Of a DNA stretch of 64,000 nucleotides, positions 9,244 to 23,187 are shown piece by piece (the first letter of the stretch is position 1; each line of letters starts with the position of its first letter). Origin of the DNA: Arthonia radiata (taxonomy: Eukaryota > Ascomycota > Arthoniomycetes > Arthoniales > Arthoniaceae); contig PSQN01000004.1 of assembly GCA_002989075.1 (NCBI GenBank), positions 620,001-684,000 on the forward strand, in the 5' to 3' direction. Position numbers and translations under genes: made by a program. The notes under the pieces are model-generated. The model was given only the letters and a program-made list of their open reading frames with translations, did not search any database and had not been told where the DNA came from.

Positions 9244-10723
9244 AATAATTTTTATTAGTCCTAAGTAAACGTAGCTGTAGCTCTATAACGTTAATAAAGC
9301 CTAGCTCTAGTAGTAAAATAGAGCGGCTAGCAGTATACTATTATTAGTAAGCTACGTAAGTGTCTATTAAACTACCTTATATATAGAATTATAGCATAAA
9401 TGTAGCTAAATTATAGTATACTTATACTACTTACTTTAGTAAAATAATACCGCTATAATTATTAATTGCGTATATTATTATTATTATTATTATTATAGTT
9501 TACTTTAGAAATAAAAATATTAATTATTTTAAAGATAAGATTATCAATATATATAACGCTAATTATTTAGATAAGTATATTTTAAAGTAGCTTCTTATTA
9601 TTAATATTAATATTAACCTCTTTACACTTATTAGAAGACTTAGAGTATAGAAATTAATAAGTAATTAGAAAAGAAAGTAAGTTATTACTAGCAACTAGAT
9701 ATAACTTTAAATTACTATTAGCGTTCTATTTTATACCTATAAGTATAATAATAATAAGATACTAGAGATTTTATAGAAGAAGAACTACTAAATTAGCTTA
9801 AAATAGATACTCTAGTAAATTTAAAAGGATATAAGTATTAAACTCTACTACTTATTTAAAGAGTATATTACTAATTTTAAGTACTATATTACTAATATAT
9901 AAAAGATTTTTAATAATAGCAATATAATAAACTATAGCTACTAGTCTACTTATTATTCTCTCTATTAGAAAAAGTATTATCTTATAAAGATATAGATACT
10001 TCTAGTTTTATAATAAATTAATCTAAAAGATATTATCTACCGCGTGTTTTAGTATAATAGCCGTCCTTCTTGCTCTTATTATACTAACTATACTTAAGGC
10101 TTTAACTATATTTAGTCTCTTAATAGATATATAAAGCTTAAAAAGTTTAGCTTTTAAGTCTAGATAGATATTAATATCTACACTCGCTTTATTTTCTTTT
10201 ACTTTATTAGTATTTTTATATATATATAGTACTCTTTACTTAAATAATATATTAAGACGCTTCTAGATCTTTAATACTCTCTATAGATTATCTATACTAA
10301 CTGCGGTATAGAGATATAGCTAGTTATTCTCTATTATAGAATAATTTAGATAGAAGCTTATAGCTCTTTATTATAGTTTTACTACTTTTATAGTATAAGT
10401 AAGAAGAACTAGAAGATTAAGATTTAGTAGCATTTACTTAGATAAAGGTAACTATATCTCTTTACTAATTTATTCTAATTCTATAAGAATAATAGTATAT
10501 TTACTAAAGCTAAGAAAGTACATAGAATTATACTTAAGATAATTTATATACTAATTATTTATAATACTGTTAATATTTTTATCGCTAACTATAACTTAAA
10601 GCTATTTTAAGCTTAAAAGAATTAATCTTATATACTTTTAGAGTAGCTAATTAAGAACTACTTATAGCTATTAGCTAGTATAAAGAACTTTATAGTTAAC
10701 GTTAATTTTATAATACTTAATAG
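9244..10723 (+). pseudogene. decayed DDE integrase-core transposase region (outer transposon, left arm)
   Basis: No open frame survives, but one plus-strand frame keeps the outline of the fungal integrase-core (rve-like) transposases as I remember them. There is a first Asp region (QIDINIYTRF-like, near 10150-10200), then KTLLDLQYS and a second Asp/Gly segment (YTNCGIEIQL-like, near 10290-10320), then an NQ-I...HLL stretch at about 10400-10440 where the family has NQRIEAWWHLL. TGG and CAG codons appear as TAG/TAA throughout, as RIP produces. The match is from memory of family motifs with stops ignored, so the class (DDE) is more certain than the superfamily. A microsatellite of ATT units lies at 9474-9496. 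Confidence 0.5.
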
Positions 10724-10728
10724 CTTTT

Positions 10729-11235
10729 TGTTGAAAATTAACCAACTAGCTGGTTAGCCGGAACCCCTAGAGGCCCGGAGTATCGGATAAATTCTACCAG
10801 CTATCTCGGTCTAAAATAGAACAAGCCTTTTACCTAAAGGATCGGGTCTATTAGCCCGGGCCTAAGACAAAAAGAAGCATTATACGACCCGTTTTAGACA
10901 GCTGGCCTATAGTTTAAGACAACATAGAATAGACTTAAAGACTAATAGTTTTAGATAGACAAAATAACTATCTTATATAGTAAGTTACAGGTTATCTGGC
11001 TTCTATTAAAAGAATAGATATCTAGTAAGTCCTGTATAGGCCGCTAAACTTAGATATATAAGCTAGAATCTCTTTAGAGAATTTTAGCTAACAAGACAGA
11101 CAATATAATAATAGGTTCTCCTTGCTATTAAGTATTGTACCTATATTAAGCCTAAGTATTGTACTAGTCTTAAGCTAGTCTCGTCTTTCTACTCTTTATA
11201 GTAGTATTCTTCTTCTTTCCTATACCTTTTTAATA
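10729..11235 (+). repeat. Copia-1 5' LTR
   Basis: About 507 bp; it begins with the AACTAGCTGGTTAGCCGGAA signature shared by the solo copies at 45397, 49125 and 53696 and ends before a candidate primer-binding segment at about 11236. Confidence 0.9.
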
Positions 11236-14200
11236 GGTTATAAGCCCGGATTAGTACTAATTCCTTTTAAATTTCCTTTTTAGGAAATATTCCACCTATC
11301 GGCACCTCTGAACGATTCTATTACCAATCGACTCTAAATTTTTAGCTCAATTTAACTATTAGAACAGAATTTCCTTTTTTTTTCTGGAAATCTTCGACTA
11401 TATATTCGGCTATAGACTCCTTCTATAAGATTTCTAAACTTAAGGGCTCGACTAATTGGAACATTTGGTCGATTCGAATAGAGGCCCTTTTAACTAAAAA
11501 GGGCTACAGTAATGTTATAATCCCCTTTTCCGGCTATTTAGCTAGAGATATTACTAAAGCTAGCCGCTAGAAACGGTCGACAAGGGCAGCAGCCCTTATT
11601 CGACTAACTCTAGAGGACGGTCCTCTTATTTAAATAAAGGGAATCTATAACTCTCTAGAGCTTTAAAATAGCCTAAAAAGATTATACGAATCGAAAGGTT
11701 TTAGTTTCGAGTTTCTAATTTATAAAGAGCTCTTTAGCACTATACTTAGTAAGGTAAAAAACCTTAAGCTTTACCTTACTAAAATTAGGCAATTAACGGA
11801 CGATTTAGTAATCCGAGGACTAGTACTACCCAACAAGGTAGTAGCTGCCTACGTCTTTCACAATCTAACCCCTGAATACGAGCACACGGTAGCTATTATT
11901 AGTTAAAGCTACCGGCAAACGACTAGCGATATAAGTCTATAGGAGTTATTTAGTTAACTTATAAACAAGTCTCGCCGAATCCGCGGTAGTACTCCAGCAG
12001 AAAAGGTTTTTACTGCAATAGACAACAAATTAACGCAAAGGACCGGAGAAAAATTAAAATCTTTAAGTAAAAACTAAGAAAAATGCCCCTTTTGTAACAA
12101 AAAGGGGTATAAACTGGCAACTTGTTGGAAAAAATACCCAAACCTCCGGCTAAATTCCAACAAAAGCTCCAAAAACACCGATTTTTTAATATTTTCTGTA
12201 CACAGTTTCAACCTACAAGAAGAACAATGCTTTACAGCATTACTAGACAGAGTCAATTACTCTACTAATTCTTAAATCCTCGATATAAGCTTAATAAGCT
12301 ATATTTACTCGAATATTGACCTTCTAACGGATATCCGGCTAACTAACCAGATTATTTGTTGGGGAGGGGGAAAGTTAATCTAAACCTTACAGACAGGCAA
12401 AGCAAAACTGTTCTTTAAGAACAAAATAATTGTTCTAAACGAAGTTTTGTTTGTTAAGGAATCTAGAATTAACCTTCTAAGCTTTAATAAGCTTAAAAAG
12501 AGGGGAGATAAGGTAACTCTTAGCTAAAATAAGCTAAAAGTTGATTGGGCCGGACAACTAACTACCGAGGGGCGGTATATTAACAGTCTAATAGTAATAA
12601 AAGCTCAGACTATTAATACAGTCCGATCTCTTTACACTATTTCTTCGAAAACTGACCTTTAGCATCAATAAATAAGACATATAGGCGAAAACGCCTTAAA
12701 ACAGCTTAAAAAGGTTGCTCTAGGAATAAATTATTCGGACAAATCGAGAGATAATTACTAAATTTGCTTCGAAGCAAAGGCAACGGCTAAAGTTAGCCGA
12801 GAAACTCTGGACAAATCGGCCAATTATTTAGAAAAAGTTTACTTAGATATTTGCGGGCCAATTGTACCGCAAATCCCTTCTAAAGATCGATTATTTACTA
12901 GCTTTATAGACAATAAAGCCTAGTATACAACTATCGAGGTACTATAGTTTAAAGACTAGATTTTTAACGCACTATTTATCTATATTACTTAAGAAGAAAC
13001 GTAGTTCGAGCATCCTTTTAAAAGATTATACTTAAACAACGCAAAAGAATACCGGGAAGGCCGGGTAAAACAGCTTCTAGAACAAAAAGAAGCTATTTTA
13101 ACAATATCTGCACTATATACTTTTCAGCAAAATAGACGAGCCGAACGCTTTAACCGAACAATTGTTAGTAAAGTTTAAGCAATACTTTATACTACCGGGC
13201 TACCCTAGATATATTGGGATAAAGCGCTAAAAGCAGCTATCTATATTTACAACAGGACCTCTTATACCGGATTACCGGAGTTTATTACTCCGTATAAAGT
13301 AAAATACAGCAAAAAACCGGATGTTAGTACTATTAAAATCTGGGGCTCAGTTACTTATCTTAAAGAACCTAAACCAAAAAAACTAGACGCTAGAGCAACT
13401 ACCTATATCCTAATAGACTATAGATCGAACCAATATAAGCTCTTAGACCTCAATAGCCAGAAGGTTTACTAAGGGAGAGACGTCTACATCTAAAAAGGAA
13501 AATTTGTTTGGAATCTACGGGGATCTACAGTTAATCGATTAACTAAGAGTATTCCTAAAGAGTCTAAAGAACAACTAGAAGTTAAGTTCAAAAACGAGCG
13601 AAATCCGACCGCTAAATCTTAAGATAATAGGAAGGTACCTTCCAATAAAGGAGGGAGTTCTCTGTATAAGAAACAGTATACCCCCTCTATATCTTAACAA
13701 CTAGCGGACGAATCTAAACAAAAACTATACTAAACTAGAGCTCTAAATGAGTCTAACCTTCTTACCGAGTTAGATTATAGAAGCACCGAAGACCTCGGTC
13801 GGCTAGATACCGATTGCGCCCAGAAAATAGATTTTATATACGAAAGCGCCGACAAAAATTAGTTTAACGAGTTCTACAATAATCTAGAACAATACATTGA
13901 GCAGGCCTTAGTCGTAGTTACTAAAGAGCCCAATAACTTAAAAGAAATAAGGGCATCTAAGAATTGACCTTCTTGGCTAGATGCAATGCAGTCGGAGCTT
14001 AAAGAGCTAGCTAACTAAGAAACCTAAATATTGACTAAGCTGCTGCTAAGTAGAAAGGCGCTAAAAGGGCGCTAGATACCGAAGATTAAGTATTCTTCGA
14101 AGGGCGAGCCGATTTTTAAAGCCCGCTGGGTAGCTAAGGGCTGCTAGTAAAGACCCGGCCTCGATTTTATAGAGACATTTACAAATATAGTAAATTTAAT

Positions 14201-15605
14201 TATTTACCGGCTTATACTAGCCTTAGTAGCAGAGAAAGACTAGAAAATAAAGCAATAGGACGTAAAATTAGCTTATTCTAACGCAAAGTTAGATAAGATT
14301 GTCTATATTAAGCAACTAATTGGCCTATCTAACGGAACTAATAAAGTTTATTAAATAAAGAAGGTCCTTTACGGTCTAAAACAGGCCGGCCGACAGTAAA
14401 AAGTCTATCTTCAAGAATTACTAAGGGAAATAGGTTTCGAACCCCTAGTATCCGATTAGTCGGTTTATATTCAAAGAACTAGAAAGTAGGCAATTTTAAT
14501 CGCCTATATAGACAATATATTAGCTATATTCGATTCTACCGAAACAATCTCCGAAATCTATTAGAAACTAAACAAGACTCTTACGGTTAAGGACTTAGAA
14601 GACGTTAGTAAGTTCCTAGGAATTAAAATTACCCAAGATCGCCCGGCGAAAACGATTCGCCTAGACCAGTCGACTTATTTGGCTAAAATTTTAATCAAAT
14701 ACTCAAAGAAAAACGGCCGAATGCCCGGAAAAATACTGCAACCCGTCGGCTCAAAATTGACACCGAATCCTAACTAAGCTAGCAGTGCTAATATTTCTAA
14801 TTATTAGCAACAAACTGGGTCGATTTTGTATCTAATAACAAAGACAAGATTCGATATTGCCTTTATAACTAGCCTACTAGCCCGATACATATCGAATCCT
14901 AGCGAGGAGCACTAAAGAGTTTTAAGTAGCCTTTAGGCTTACTTAGATAAAACTCCTAACCTTAGCCTTTACTACAAATCTCCCTTAATAGACGGTATAA
15001 CCGGCTATTGTAACGCAGATTGGGGGGGAAACCTTGGTACCAGGAGATCGACTAGAAACGGAGCCCTTAGCTAGAATTCGAAGCTACAAAAAACGGTCAC
15101 CTTAAGCTCTTATAAGGCCGAATATATAGCCCTTAAAGAAGCTATAAAGGAACAGTTATTTATCCGATTAATTGCTACCAAACTGTCCGGGATTTTCAAA
15201 GAAAATTCGATTACTACCGTTTTAGCGGGTACTTTTAAGAAGTCTGCGGATAAAAAGACTTGGCGAGCTCTAACGCACTAGGCAAGCATATATTTACCCG
15301 GGCAAGCCGGTTAAATTAGACCAAAGACCCTAGTTTTGCTGGTAAAACTGTTACTTACCGACAGCAATTCGGCAAAAGAACTTACAAAAAACCCTACCTT
15401 CTAAGCTAAATCTAAGCATATTGATATACAGTATCACTATGTTAGAGAAAACGTTTAGGCAGACCAAATAGAGCTTAAATACATTTCTACAAAGGAACAA
15501 TTAGCAGACAGTTTAATAAAACTAATCGACTTAGCTAAAATACTAACGTTTAGAACTTAAATTAGCTTATAATCTGGCTAAAACAACTAGTCGATTAAGA
15601 GAGTA

Positions 15606-15672
15606 TGTTAGAAATTAATTAACTAGCTAGTTAGCTGGAACCCCTAGAGGCCTAGAGTATCGAATAGGTTCT
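15606..15672 (+). repeat. Copia-1 3' LTR, first part
   Basis: The first 67 bp of the 3' LTR lie here, ending in the GTTCT target of the Gypsy-1 insertion. The rest resumes at 23188. Confidence 0.88.
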
Positions 15673-16327
15673 TGTAACGCCGGGCGGCCGTAACCGCTTT
15701 GCTTGGTCTTATTCTATATCAAGGGTGATATAATCTTAGGAGAGAGATAATTACTAAGATATCTAACTCGGGAGGGGAGATCAAGGAAGCAAGGGACAAA
15801 CTATAAGTCTTGAACGAAGGACTCAGCTAGTAATATAAATAAGCTAGAAGATGTACTAAAGCTGCACAGAAAAGCTCTTTTGAGATATAGTCGCTCTATT
15901 CGTACGCCGTCGTAGCTGTAGAGTTCTGCCTCGCGCTAATACTTACAAGAATCGCTCGTAGCTTACTAGTTGCGTTACGGCAAGATAAACTAATTAGGTT
16001 TAATACCTTAGAGTTAATATTAAACGATAATATTAATTCTAAATCTAAATTTACGGATAGCTATCTACTAAGGTGAATATCTATCCTGTCTATATAGTCT
16101 ACGTAGTTCGTTACGTTCGTCTTATGCTTTATGCTTTTAACGATTTAGACGAACAATACGTTCGTTTTGTTCGCAAGTGTCGCTTCGATCCGTGCGATTG
16201 TTGCGTTTTATGCGCACGCTTCCTATCGTTTTGTTCGACTTATGTTGTATATTAGCGTCGCACATACTATTCGTTAGAATTACCAATCTAAGCATGCGGT
16301 AATGTTTCTACTTAGCGTATTATAATA
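15673..16327 (-). repeat. Gypsy-1 3' LTR
   Basis: About 655 bp. A purine-rich tract next to it (sense AGAGAGGGGC, just right of 16327) marks the polypurine tract. It is less AT-shifted than the partner LTR at 22529-23182. Confidence 0.88.
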
Positions 16328-16413
16328 TTAGCCCCTCTCTAGGACGATTTGTCCTCGAACGTTCTTAAATATTTCGCTTTTCTCGTACTTGTCCTCTTGT
16401 CCGGTATATTCGT

Positions 16414-16960
16414 TTGTTATGCCTTTCAAGCGTCGAGACGACATTGATAGTAACGAGGCTCAGAAACGTGCGCGCACCGATATACACGCTTCTCGTCTTG
16501 TTCGGTCTAAACTGCTTGTTGCCTGTGGTTCTATTGCGATGTCTGCTTGTTCCTAATGTTAGGCTGCTAGCGAGACGTGCTATGTCGCCCGCACCTTAAG
16601 AGGTCGTGTGCTCGATGCTACGGTATAGGTCGTGAGAAAGGCTGCGATGTCCAGCTTAATGTTAAAGAGTGTGAGTTGTCCTCTTTTCTTGATACAAGAT
16701 TGCTGTTTAACGTTTCTCATAGTTTGTCGTTTGTCCGAGGCCTTTAACGCGAAGGCTTATCTTTGCGAGTCGCTTCTAGGTCAGCTTAGGAGTCTAAAGA
16801 AAGAAATATTCTTAATATAGAAGAAGCAGGAAGATATATTTTCTCGGGATACCTCCTTCTTGCATAAGTGAGACAAGGCCGTTAGTGTAGGTAAACAGGT
16901 TCCTTCCGTCTGTAGGTTATACGATATTAGTAATTTGGTTTTTAATTTTGACAGACTAAA
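16414..16960 (+). other. opposite-strand coding-like stretch inside Gypsy-1
   Basis: Between the pol end and the 3' LTR, the plus strand (opposite to pol) has segments with protein-like composition. An ATG-started charged stretch lies at 16420-16500 and a Cys-containing stretch at about 16630-16750. Many fungal Gypsy elements carry an opposite-strand Cys-rich/coiled-coil frame in this position, which I recall as a recurrent but poorly described feature. Broken; function unknown. Confidence 0.35.
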
Positions 16961-19900
16961 CATCGATAGGTTTTTTAATGGATCCTAGTTACAATCTGCC
17001 GAAGCGCTGGTTAGTTGCGCTAGTAAGTCTACTAGTTAAGATATAGAAAGTAGTACCGATACTTCTAGAAATATTAACTAACGTCGGTTATAATACTTCC
17101 TTACTTTCCTTAGTGCGTTAATTACGTTAGGTGCTGGTTTCTATATATTCTCTGTGTTTGAGTATCCCTTTTATTTAATAAGATACTTACGTGTTCTACT
17201 TTGTTGGCGATGTATAAGGATCCGTTCGACTTTGTACTCTGTTTCTTGGTTCTTGTCTACTAGTTCGATGGGTCCTGATCGTAGTACGTCCTTTAGTACT
17301 AGTTTAAGGAGTAACTTATAAAAGACGTTGTGTATACGTATTGTTAGTAGTAATTTTAGTTTAAAGGTAACTGGTCTAAGTACCTTTAAGATCTTAAATA
17401 GTCCGAGTTTCGTATAGTTTAACTTGTTGCAAGGTTGTTTAGTTTTAATATATTTTCGGCGAAGGTAAACTATATCCCCCTCCTTAAGGTTTGGTCCTAC
17501 AGACCGCAACTTGTTTGCTTACGTTCTTATTTTTTCTGAGTTCTACTGTAATTGTTGGCGAAGATAGTCGTAGACTACCTCTCTGTACCGTAAAATTCTG
17601 ATCGCTTGTTCTAAGTTTATTGAAGTTACGCCTGTATCGTGCTGTAGGGTAGGATGCCGTCCAAAATTAATCTAAAATGGTGTATCGCTAGTTGTTGACT
17701 TGCTACTGTTGTACGTAAACTACGCTAGTAGCAATAGTTGTAACTTGTTGTCTTGAGTATAATTAATATATGCGCGTAGAAATTGTTTCAATGTTTAGTT
17801 AAGTCGTTCTATCTGTCCGTTAGTTTAAGAATAAAAGCTAGTTAACAGCTTCCTTTTTGTACCTATAAGATTAAGCGTCGATTTCTAGAATCTTAAAGTA
17901 AAGAGTTTATCTTTGTTAGAGATAATCTCTGCTAGTGCTCTATACTAAGTAATAACGTATTAATATAAAAGGAATGCTATGTCTTGTGCGGTATAGCTTC
18001 GCATTATTAGAATAAAGTGTCTATACTTCGTAAACTGATCTACAATTACATAGATTGTATCGTACTTTGTATCGTTTCCTGGTTCCTTAAAAGGTAGTAA
18101 GTCGGTAATAAAGTTTATAGCAATTAAGCTCTATAGCTCTGCTGGTACCTTTAAGGGTTGGAGGAGGTCGTATAGTCGATGTCGTTCGTTCTTAATTCTC
18201 TTGCATACATTGTATTTACTAATATAGTTATCGATCATTCTCTTAAGTCCTAGAATAAAGTATATTCTTGTAATCTTTTCTATTGTCGTAGCGATTCCTC
18301 TGTATTCTTTCTCGTAAGCTTCGCGAATAATAGTAATTTGTATGTTCCTTAGAACATAGATTTTACCGTTAAATGTTTTAAGTCTATACTCGTTATCGAG
18401 CTTTACTGTATTGTTGCAGACCTCTTAGTCCTATTTGTACCCTTATATTAGTTCGTTTCTTCTTGACTGGTCTTCTACTCTCATTACTACCGAGAGTTTC
18501 TTGGTTTTATTGTATCTAAGTATTCCAATCTAATTGTGTCGCAGAATTGTATATAAGACGTGTCTTTTGTTTGCTATATAATCCGATCTTCGGCTGAGAG
18601 CATCGGCTCTCTGGTTTTTCGATCCTTTCTGATAAGTAATTCGAAAGTTGAATGATGCTAGTTCTTCTGCTTATCGAACTTGTTGTCTGTTAAGAACCTT
18701 TGTGCTCGTAAAGTAAGTTAGGTTCTTATAGTTAGTAATAACATATACCTAATGCTTTAGCATTGCATAGTAGTGCTTCTAATGTTTAAGTAACTCGACG
18801 ATTAATAATAGCTCCTTATTGTAAATATTATAGTTTAGTTTTAGTACTATTATGGTTCTTAAATAGAATGCTACTGGATGTAGTATTTCCTTTTTATCTG
18901 GTTGGCTAAGTGCTAATTCGATTATAAAGTTAGATATATCTGTCTCTATAGTAGTCGGTTTGTTGTAGTTGAAGGTTGTTAGAACTAGTACGGTCGTAAA
19001 CCGCTGCTTAAGTTCTCGAAACGCGTCCTGTTAATCCTTTCCCTATACAAAGGGTAAATCTTTTTACGTAAGTCTTGTAAGTAGCGAGACTACTCCGGAG
19101 TATTTATTAATAAATTTTCTGTAGAAGTTTCTAAAGCCGAGGAAGGATTGTACTTCCTTAACATTTTTTAGGATAGGCCACTTGAGTATAGCCTTTACCT
19201 TATTCAGTAACATTTTAATTACGCTAGGTTTAATAATATATCCTAGGAAGTTAGTTTTCTGTGTATAAAACTTATACTTCTAAAGCTTAACGCGAAGGTT
19301 ATATTTATCTAATTGTTTTAATACCTATACAATATGTTGTTTGTGTTCCTCTAGCGTTCTAGAGTAGACAATAATATCGTTTATATATACCGTTACAAAC
19401 TTATTGAGGTGCTTTCCTAGCACTAAGTTAATATGTCGCTAAAAGGTTGCTAGTACGTTTACTAGTTCAAAAGGTATAACGAGGTATTTATAGAGGCCAA
19501 AAGGCGTCTTAAATACTGTTTTCTATTCGTCCCCCTCTTGTATTTGGATTAGGTTGTAAGCGCCTCGAAGATCTATTTTCGTAAACTACTAGGCTCCCTA
19601 AAGAGAGTTTATTTTGTCGTTAATAAGTAGTAACGGATATCTATTCTTCTTCGTTATTACATTCGTTAGTCGGTAGTCGATAACCAGTCGGAGTTTATCT
19701 TCTTTCTTGAGGACGAAGAATAGTAAGTATTTAAATAGAGCTTCTAATTTCCTAATAAATCCTTTTCTTTTAAGCTTGTTAATATATATCTTATATTTAT
19801 TCCTGTAATCTAGTCTTATTGGGTATAATTTGGTGCCCTTAGGATTTAAGTTGGGTAGAAACTTAATTTTATAATCCTATAGTACGTGTTTTAGTAACTT

Positions 19901-22528
19901 ATTGTCGGCTTCTTCTCTAAAAACTTGTTTGTACTGCTGATATTCCTTAGATAATACCGGTTAAGGAGTTTTGAGGCTTATTAGTTCGAATACTTCTCTT
20001 ATCTAGGCACGCTCTCTATGTCTTTTAGTATAGTAGGTTGGTATAACCGTTGCTAACTCGTCGATAGCGTCTTCTCGTAGACTGTCTAGTAACAAAATAG
20101 TCCGGTATTGTCTTGTTTCTTGTTCAAGGAATAACGTTAGTGTATTTCTCTATTTTAGTATATATTAATCTAGAAAAGGCGTTCCTAGTATTGCTTAATG
20201 TGCTCTAGTATTGGTAACGTCTAAGACAATGTTTGCTTCGAATGTTGCTGTTCTTATAGTGGTTCTAACTTTGTGTGTAATAGCGCCGTTATAGTATATA
20301 TTCTTAAATCTATCCGCGACTTATAAATTGTACGGGGATCCCTTTTTCTGTTGTTTTTCTTAAATTTTGGATACTGTATTGAAGTAGATAAAATTTTCTG
20401 TTGCTCCTAAATCGATTATAATTGTAACTAGTGTTCTATTAAGTAGTGCTTTAATAAGTTCTTGTCCTTTTTCTAGTAGTAAACAGAGTATTTCTACTGG
20501 CTTCTTAGGTAGGAACTTAGACGCCGTCGTCCTTGTGCTTCCCTTGGTTCGTGAACGGCGTTGTCGTTTCCCAATATACATTCGTATGCAAGTTTCTATA
20601 TGTTGTAATAGTTCGAAATAACTTATTTTTAAAACGTCTTGTCTGTGTCTAATTCTCTCTTAAACTGTTTAATAGATACTCGCTATTCTTTATTAATCTA
20701 GATTGCTCGTATTGCGTACTATTTTAGGAATAGCACTACTCCTGTTGCTATATTAACGAGAACATTATTGAGGCGTAGTACTAGTTCGTAGCCTTAATCT
20801 ACGAACCTAAGTCTATTAATAAGTAACTATATTCTTACTTAGGCTTCTAGGTCTTGTAAATATAACCTAGCCGTTTGTAGTTGCAATATTGCGTCTGTAT
20901 AGTTAGGTTGTTCCTCGTTCTCTTTAGATAATAATAATTCTTCTTCTTCTTTTCGAAGTTGTTCTTTGTTAGCTACTAAAGCCTAAGATTCGTTAATCGG
21001 TTGGTTTTCCGATTCTTCTATAGCTACGAGTCTTATAAGCTGTTGTAGAGCTTCAATATTGTATTCTTCGAGTTCTTAAAGTTCTTGTTTCTAGCTGCGA
21101 GCTAACGCTATTGAAGACTGCTCGTAGTAATTTTCTTGTAGCGAGATTCAATTTTAGTTAATTTCTTTGGTCGGGACTATGTTGTATAAGTCCTTTAAGT
21201 TAATTCCTAGTTTCTAGCTGGCAATCTTTTCTAACGTTAATCTAGTCAATGCTAAAAGGAAAGTTAACGAATTTTTGGGATTCTTAATTGTATAGACTTT
21301 AAGTTACGTTAGCTCTTCGGCTACGTTTTTCTTATTGTATTTACCTCGTCTAAGAGCATAGAGCTTCTTAGTCGAGCCTTACTGTTTAGATTTGTATTCG
21401 GCTGCTCTGTGGCCCTCTTTGCTGCAGTAGAGGTAGAGGTTGTTAGTAAGTCGATACTTTTGGTCCTTTTTCGAAAGTTTTCTATATTTCTTTTGACTGG
21501 GTCGCGGTCCTCTCTTTTAAAGCGCGTCAAGATTTATAGGTTTAGTACGACGGTTGTCGTAGCGAGGTCGGAACGTGTTCGGTGTTTAACTAGGCTGTTT
21601 ATTAGTTCGTTTGCGTTTACACTCTTAAAGTCGTTAATTAAGTCTCGTTGCTTAAGCCTTAATGTCTGTAAGTCGTTCTGCGCGTTCTTTGTATAACATA
21701 AGATTCTTTATCTTCTTATTTAGTCCTTTATAGAATTAAATCACTAAGGCTTTTTTATCGAATTCTGTAATATAAGCGTACGTTATAAATTTAGCTGCGT
21801 ACTGTGTTACTAGTAAATTGCCTTACTTAAATTCCTTAAGCTTATATTGTGCTTTAAGCTTCTAATTTCCTCCTCTATATATGTCTTTAAGCGTTATAGT
21901 GAATACTGTATATAATTTAAATACTCGTTTCGTTTCTCTCTTTGCTTTGTTGCTATTATCGAGGTAGTTGTCTAGGAGCGGTAAGAACTATAAGAGTGTA
22001 TCTCCGCGTAGGTATAATTCTACGTAGATTACCTTCTTTATATTGGTAGCTAGCTTCTTTTGTTTGTTAATAAGATTAATCTAATACAGGCTAAGAAATA
22101 TTTCTAGAGACTATCGGTCTCCTTAGAATTCTGGTATCTTAATATTATTGTTTCTACGTACTATAACGACGTCTTTGTCTTATAGTATGTTAGATTTTTA
22201 AGGCTAATTCGAAGATTCTAATTGTACTGTTGCTTTCCTAAGAAGGTTCTCTAAGATTTGTTTAAGAGTGTTTAGAGTGCTTAACTTGTACGCTCGCAGT
22301 ATAGTTCGTTTTTTAACTTGCTCGTTTCTTAGTTTTAACGATAAAGTTAGTACACTCCGTATAGAGGTAAGACTAGACGATCGATATTAAGGAACCTTTG
22401 TTTATTCTTTCTCTAAAGAACTGTCTAAAGAATTGTTTTTTAATAGAGTTTTGTTTCTAGATAAGTTAGTTATAAGAATAGTAGTATATACCTTAGTTTG
22501 TTAGTTGCTTTGAGGCGATCTATGAAAG

Positions 22529-23182
22529 TATAACGCTAGGCGGTCGTAACCGCTTTACTTGGTCTTATTCTATATTAAGAGTAATATAATCTTAGAAAGA
22601 AGATAATTACTAAGATATCTAACTCAGAAGGGGAGATTAAGGAAGCAAGGGACAAACTATAAGTCTTAAACAAAGAACTTAGTCAGTAATATAAATAAGC
22701 TAGAAGATGTATAAGGCCGCATAGAAAAGCTCTCTTAGAACACAGTCGCTCTATTCGTACGCCGTCGTAGCTATAAAGTTCTACCTCGCGTTAATACTTA
22801 CGAGAATTGCTTGTAGCTTACTAGTTACGTTATAGTAAGATAAACTAATTAGATTTAATACCTTAGAGTTAATATTAAACGATAATATTAATTCTAAATT
22901 TAAATTTACGGATAGCTATTTACTAAGGTAAATATCTATCCTGTCTATATAGTCTACGTAGTTCGTTACGTTTGTCTTATGCTTTGTGCTTCTAACGATT
23001 TAAACAAATAATACGTTCGTCTTGTTTATAAGTATCGCTTCGATCCGTACAATCGTTGCGTTTTATACGTACGCTTCCTATCGTTTTGTTCGACTTATGT
23101 TGTATATTAGCGTCGTATATACTGTTCGTTAGGATTGTCGATCTAAGCATACGGTAATGTTTCTGCTTAGCGTGTTATAATA
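22529..23182 (-). repeat. Gypsy-1 5' LTR
   Basis: About 654 bp, partner of 15673-16327. Differences between the pair are nearly all transitions of RIP type and concentrated in this copy. Confidence 0.88.
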
Positions 23183-23187
23183 GTTCT

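Larger units (their letters stand above)
15673..23182 (-). mobile_element. Ty3/Gypsy LTR retrotransposon with chromodomain-type integrase end (Gypsy-1), fossil
   Basis: A 7.5-kb element on the minus strand inserted into the Copia-1 3' LTR with duplication GTTCT (15668-15672 and 23183-23187). LTRs are 15673-16327 and 22529-23182. Parts in sense order are gag with a zinc-knuckle region (about 22400-20640), protease (about 20580-20360), reverse transcriptase (about 20050-19050), RNase H (about 19000-18700), integrase (about 18700-17500), then integrase C-terminus and chromodomain-like end (about 17509-17171). About 0.8 kb of extra sequence lies between pol and the 3' LTR. It is among the youngest layers because it splits Copia-1. 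It is broken many times. Confidence 0.9.
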
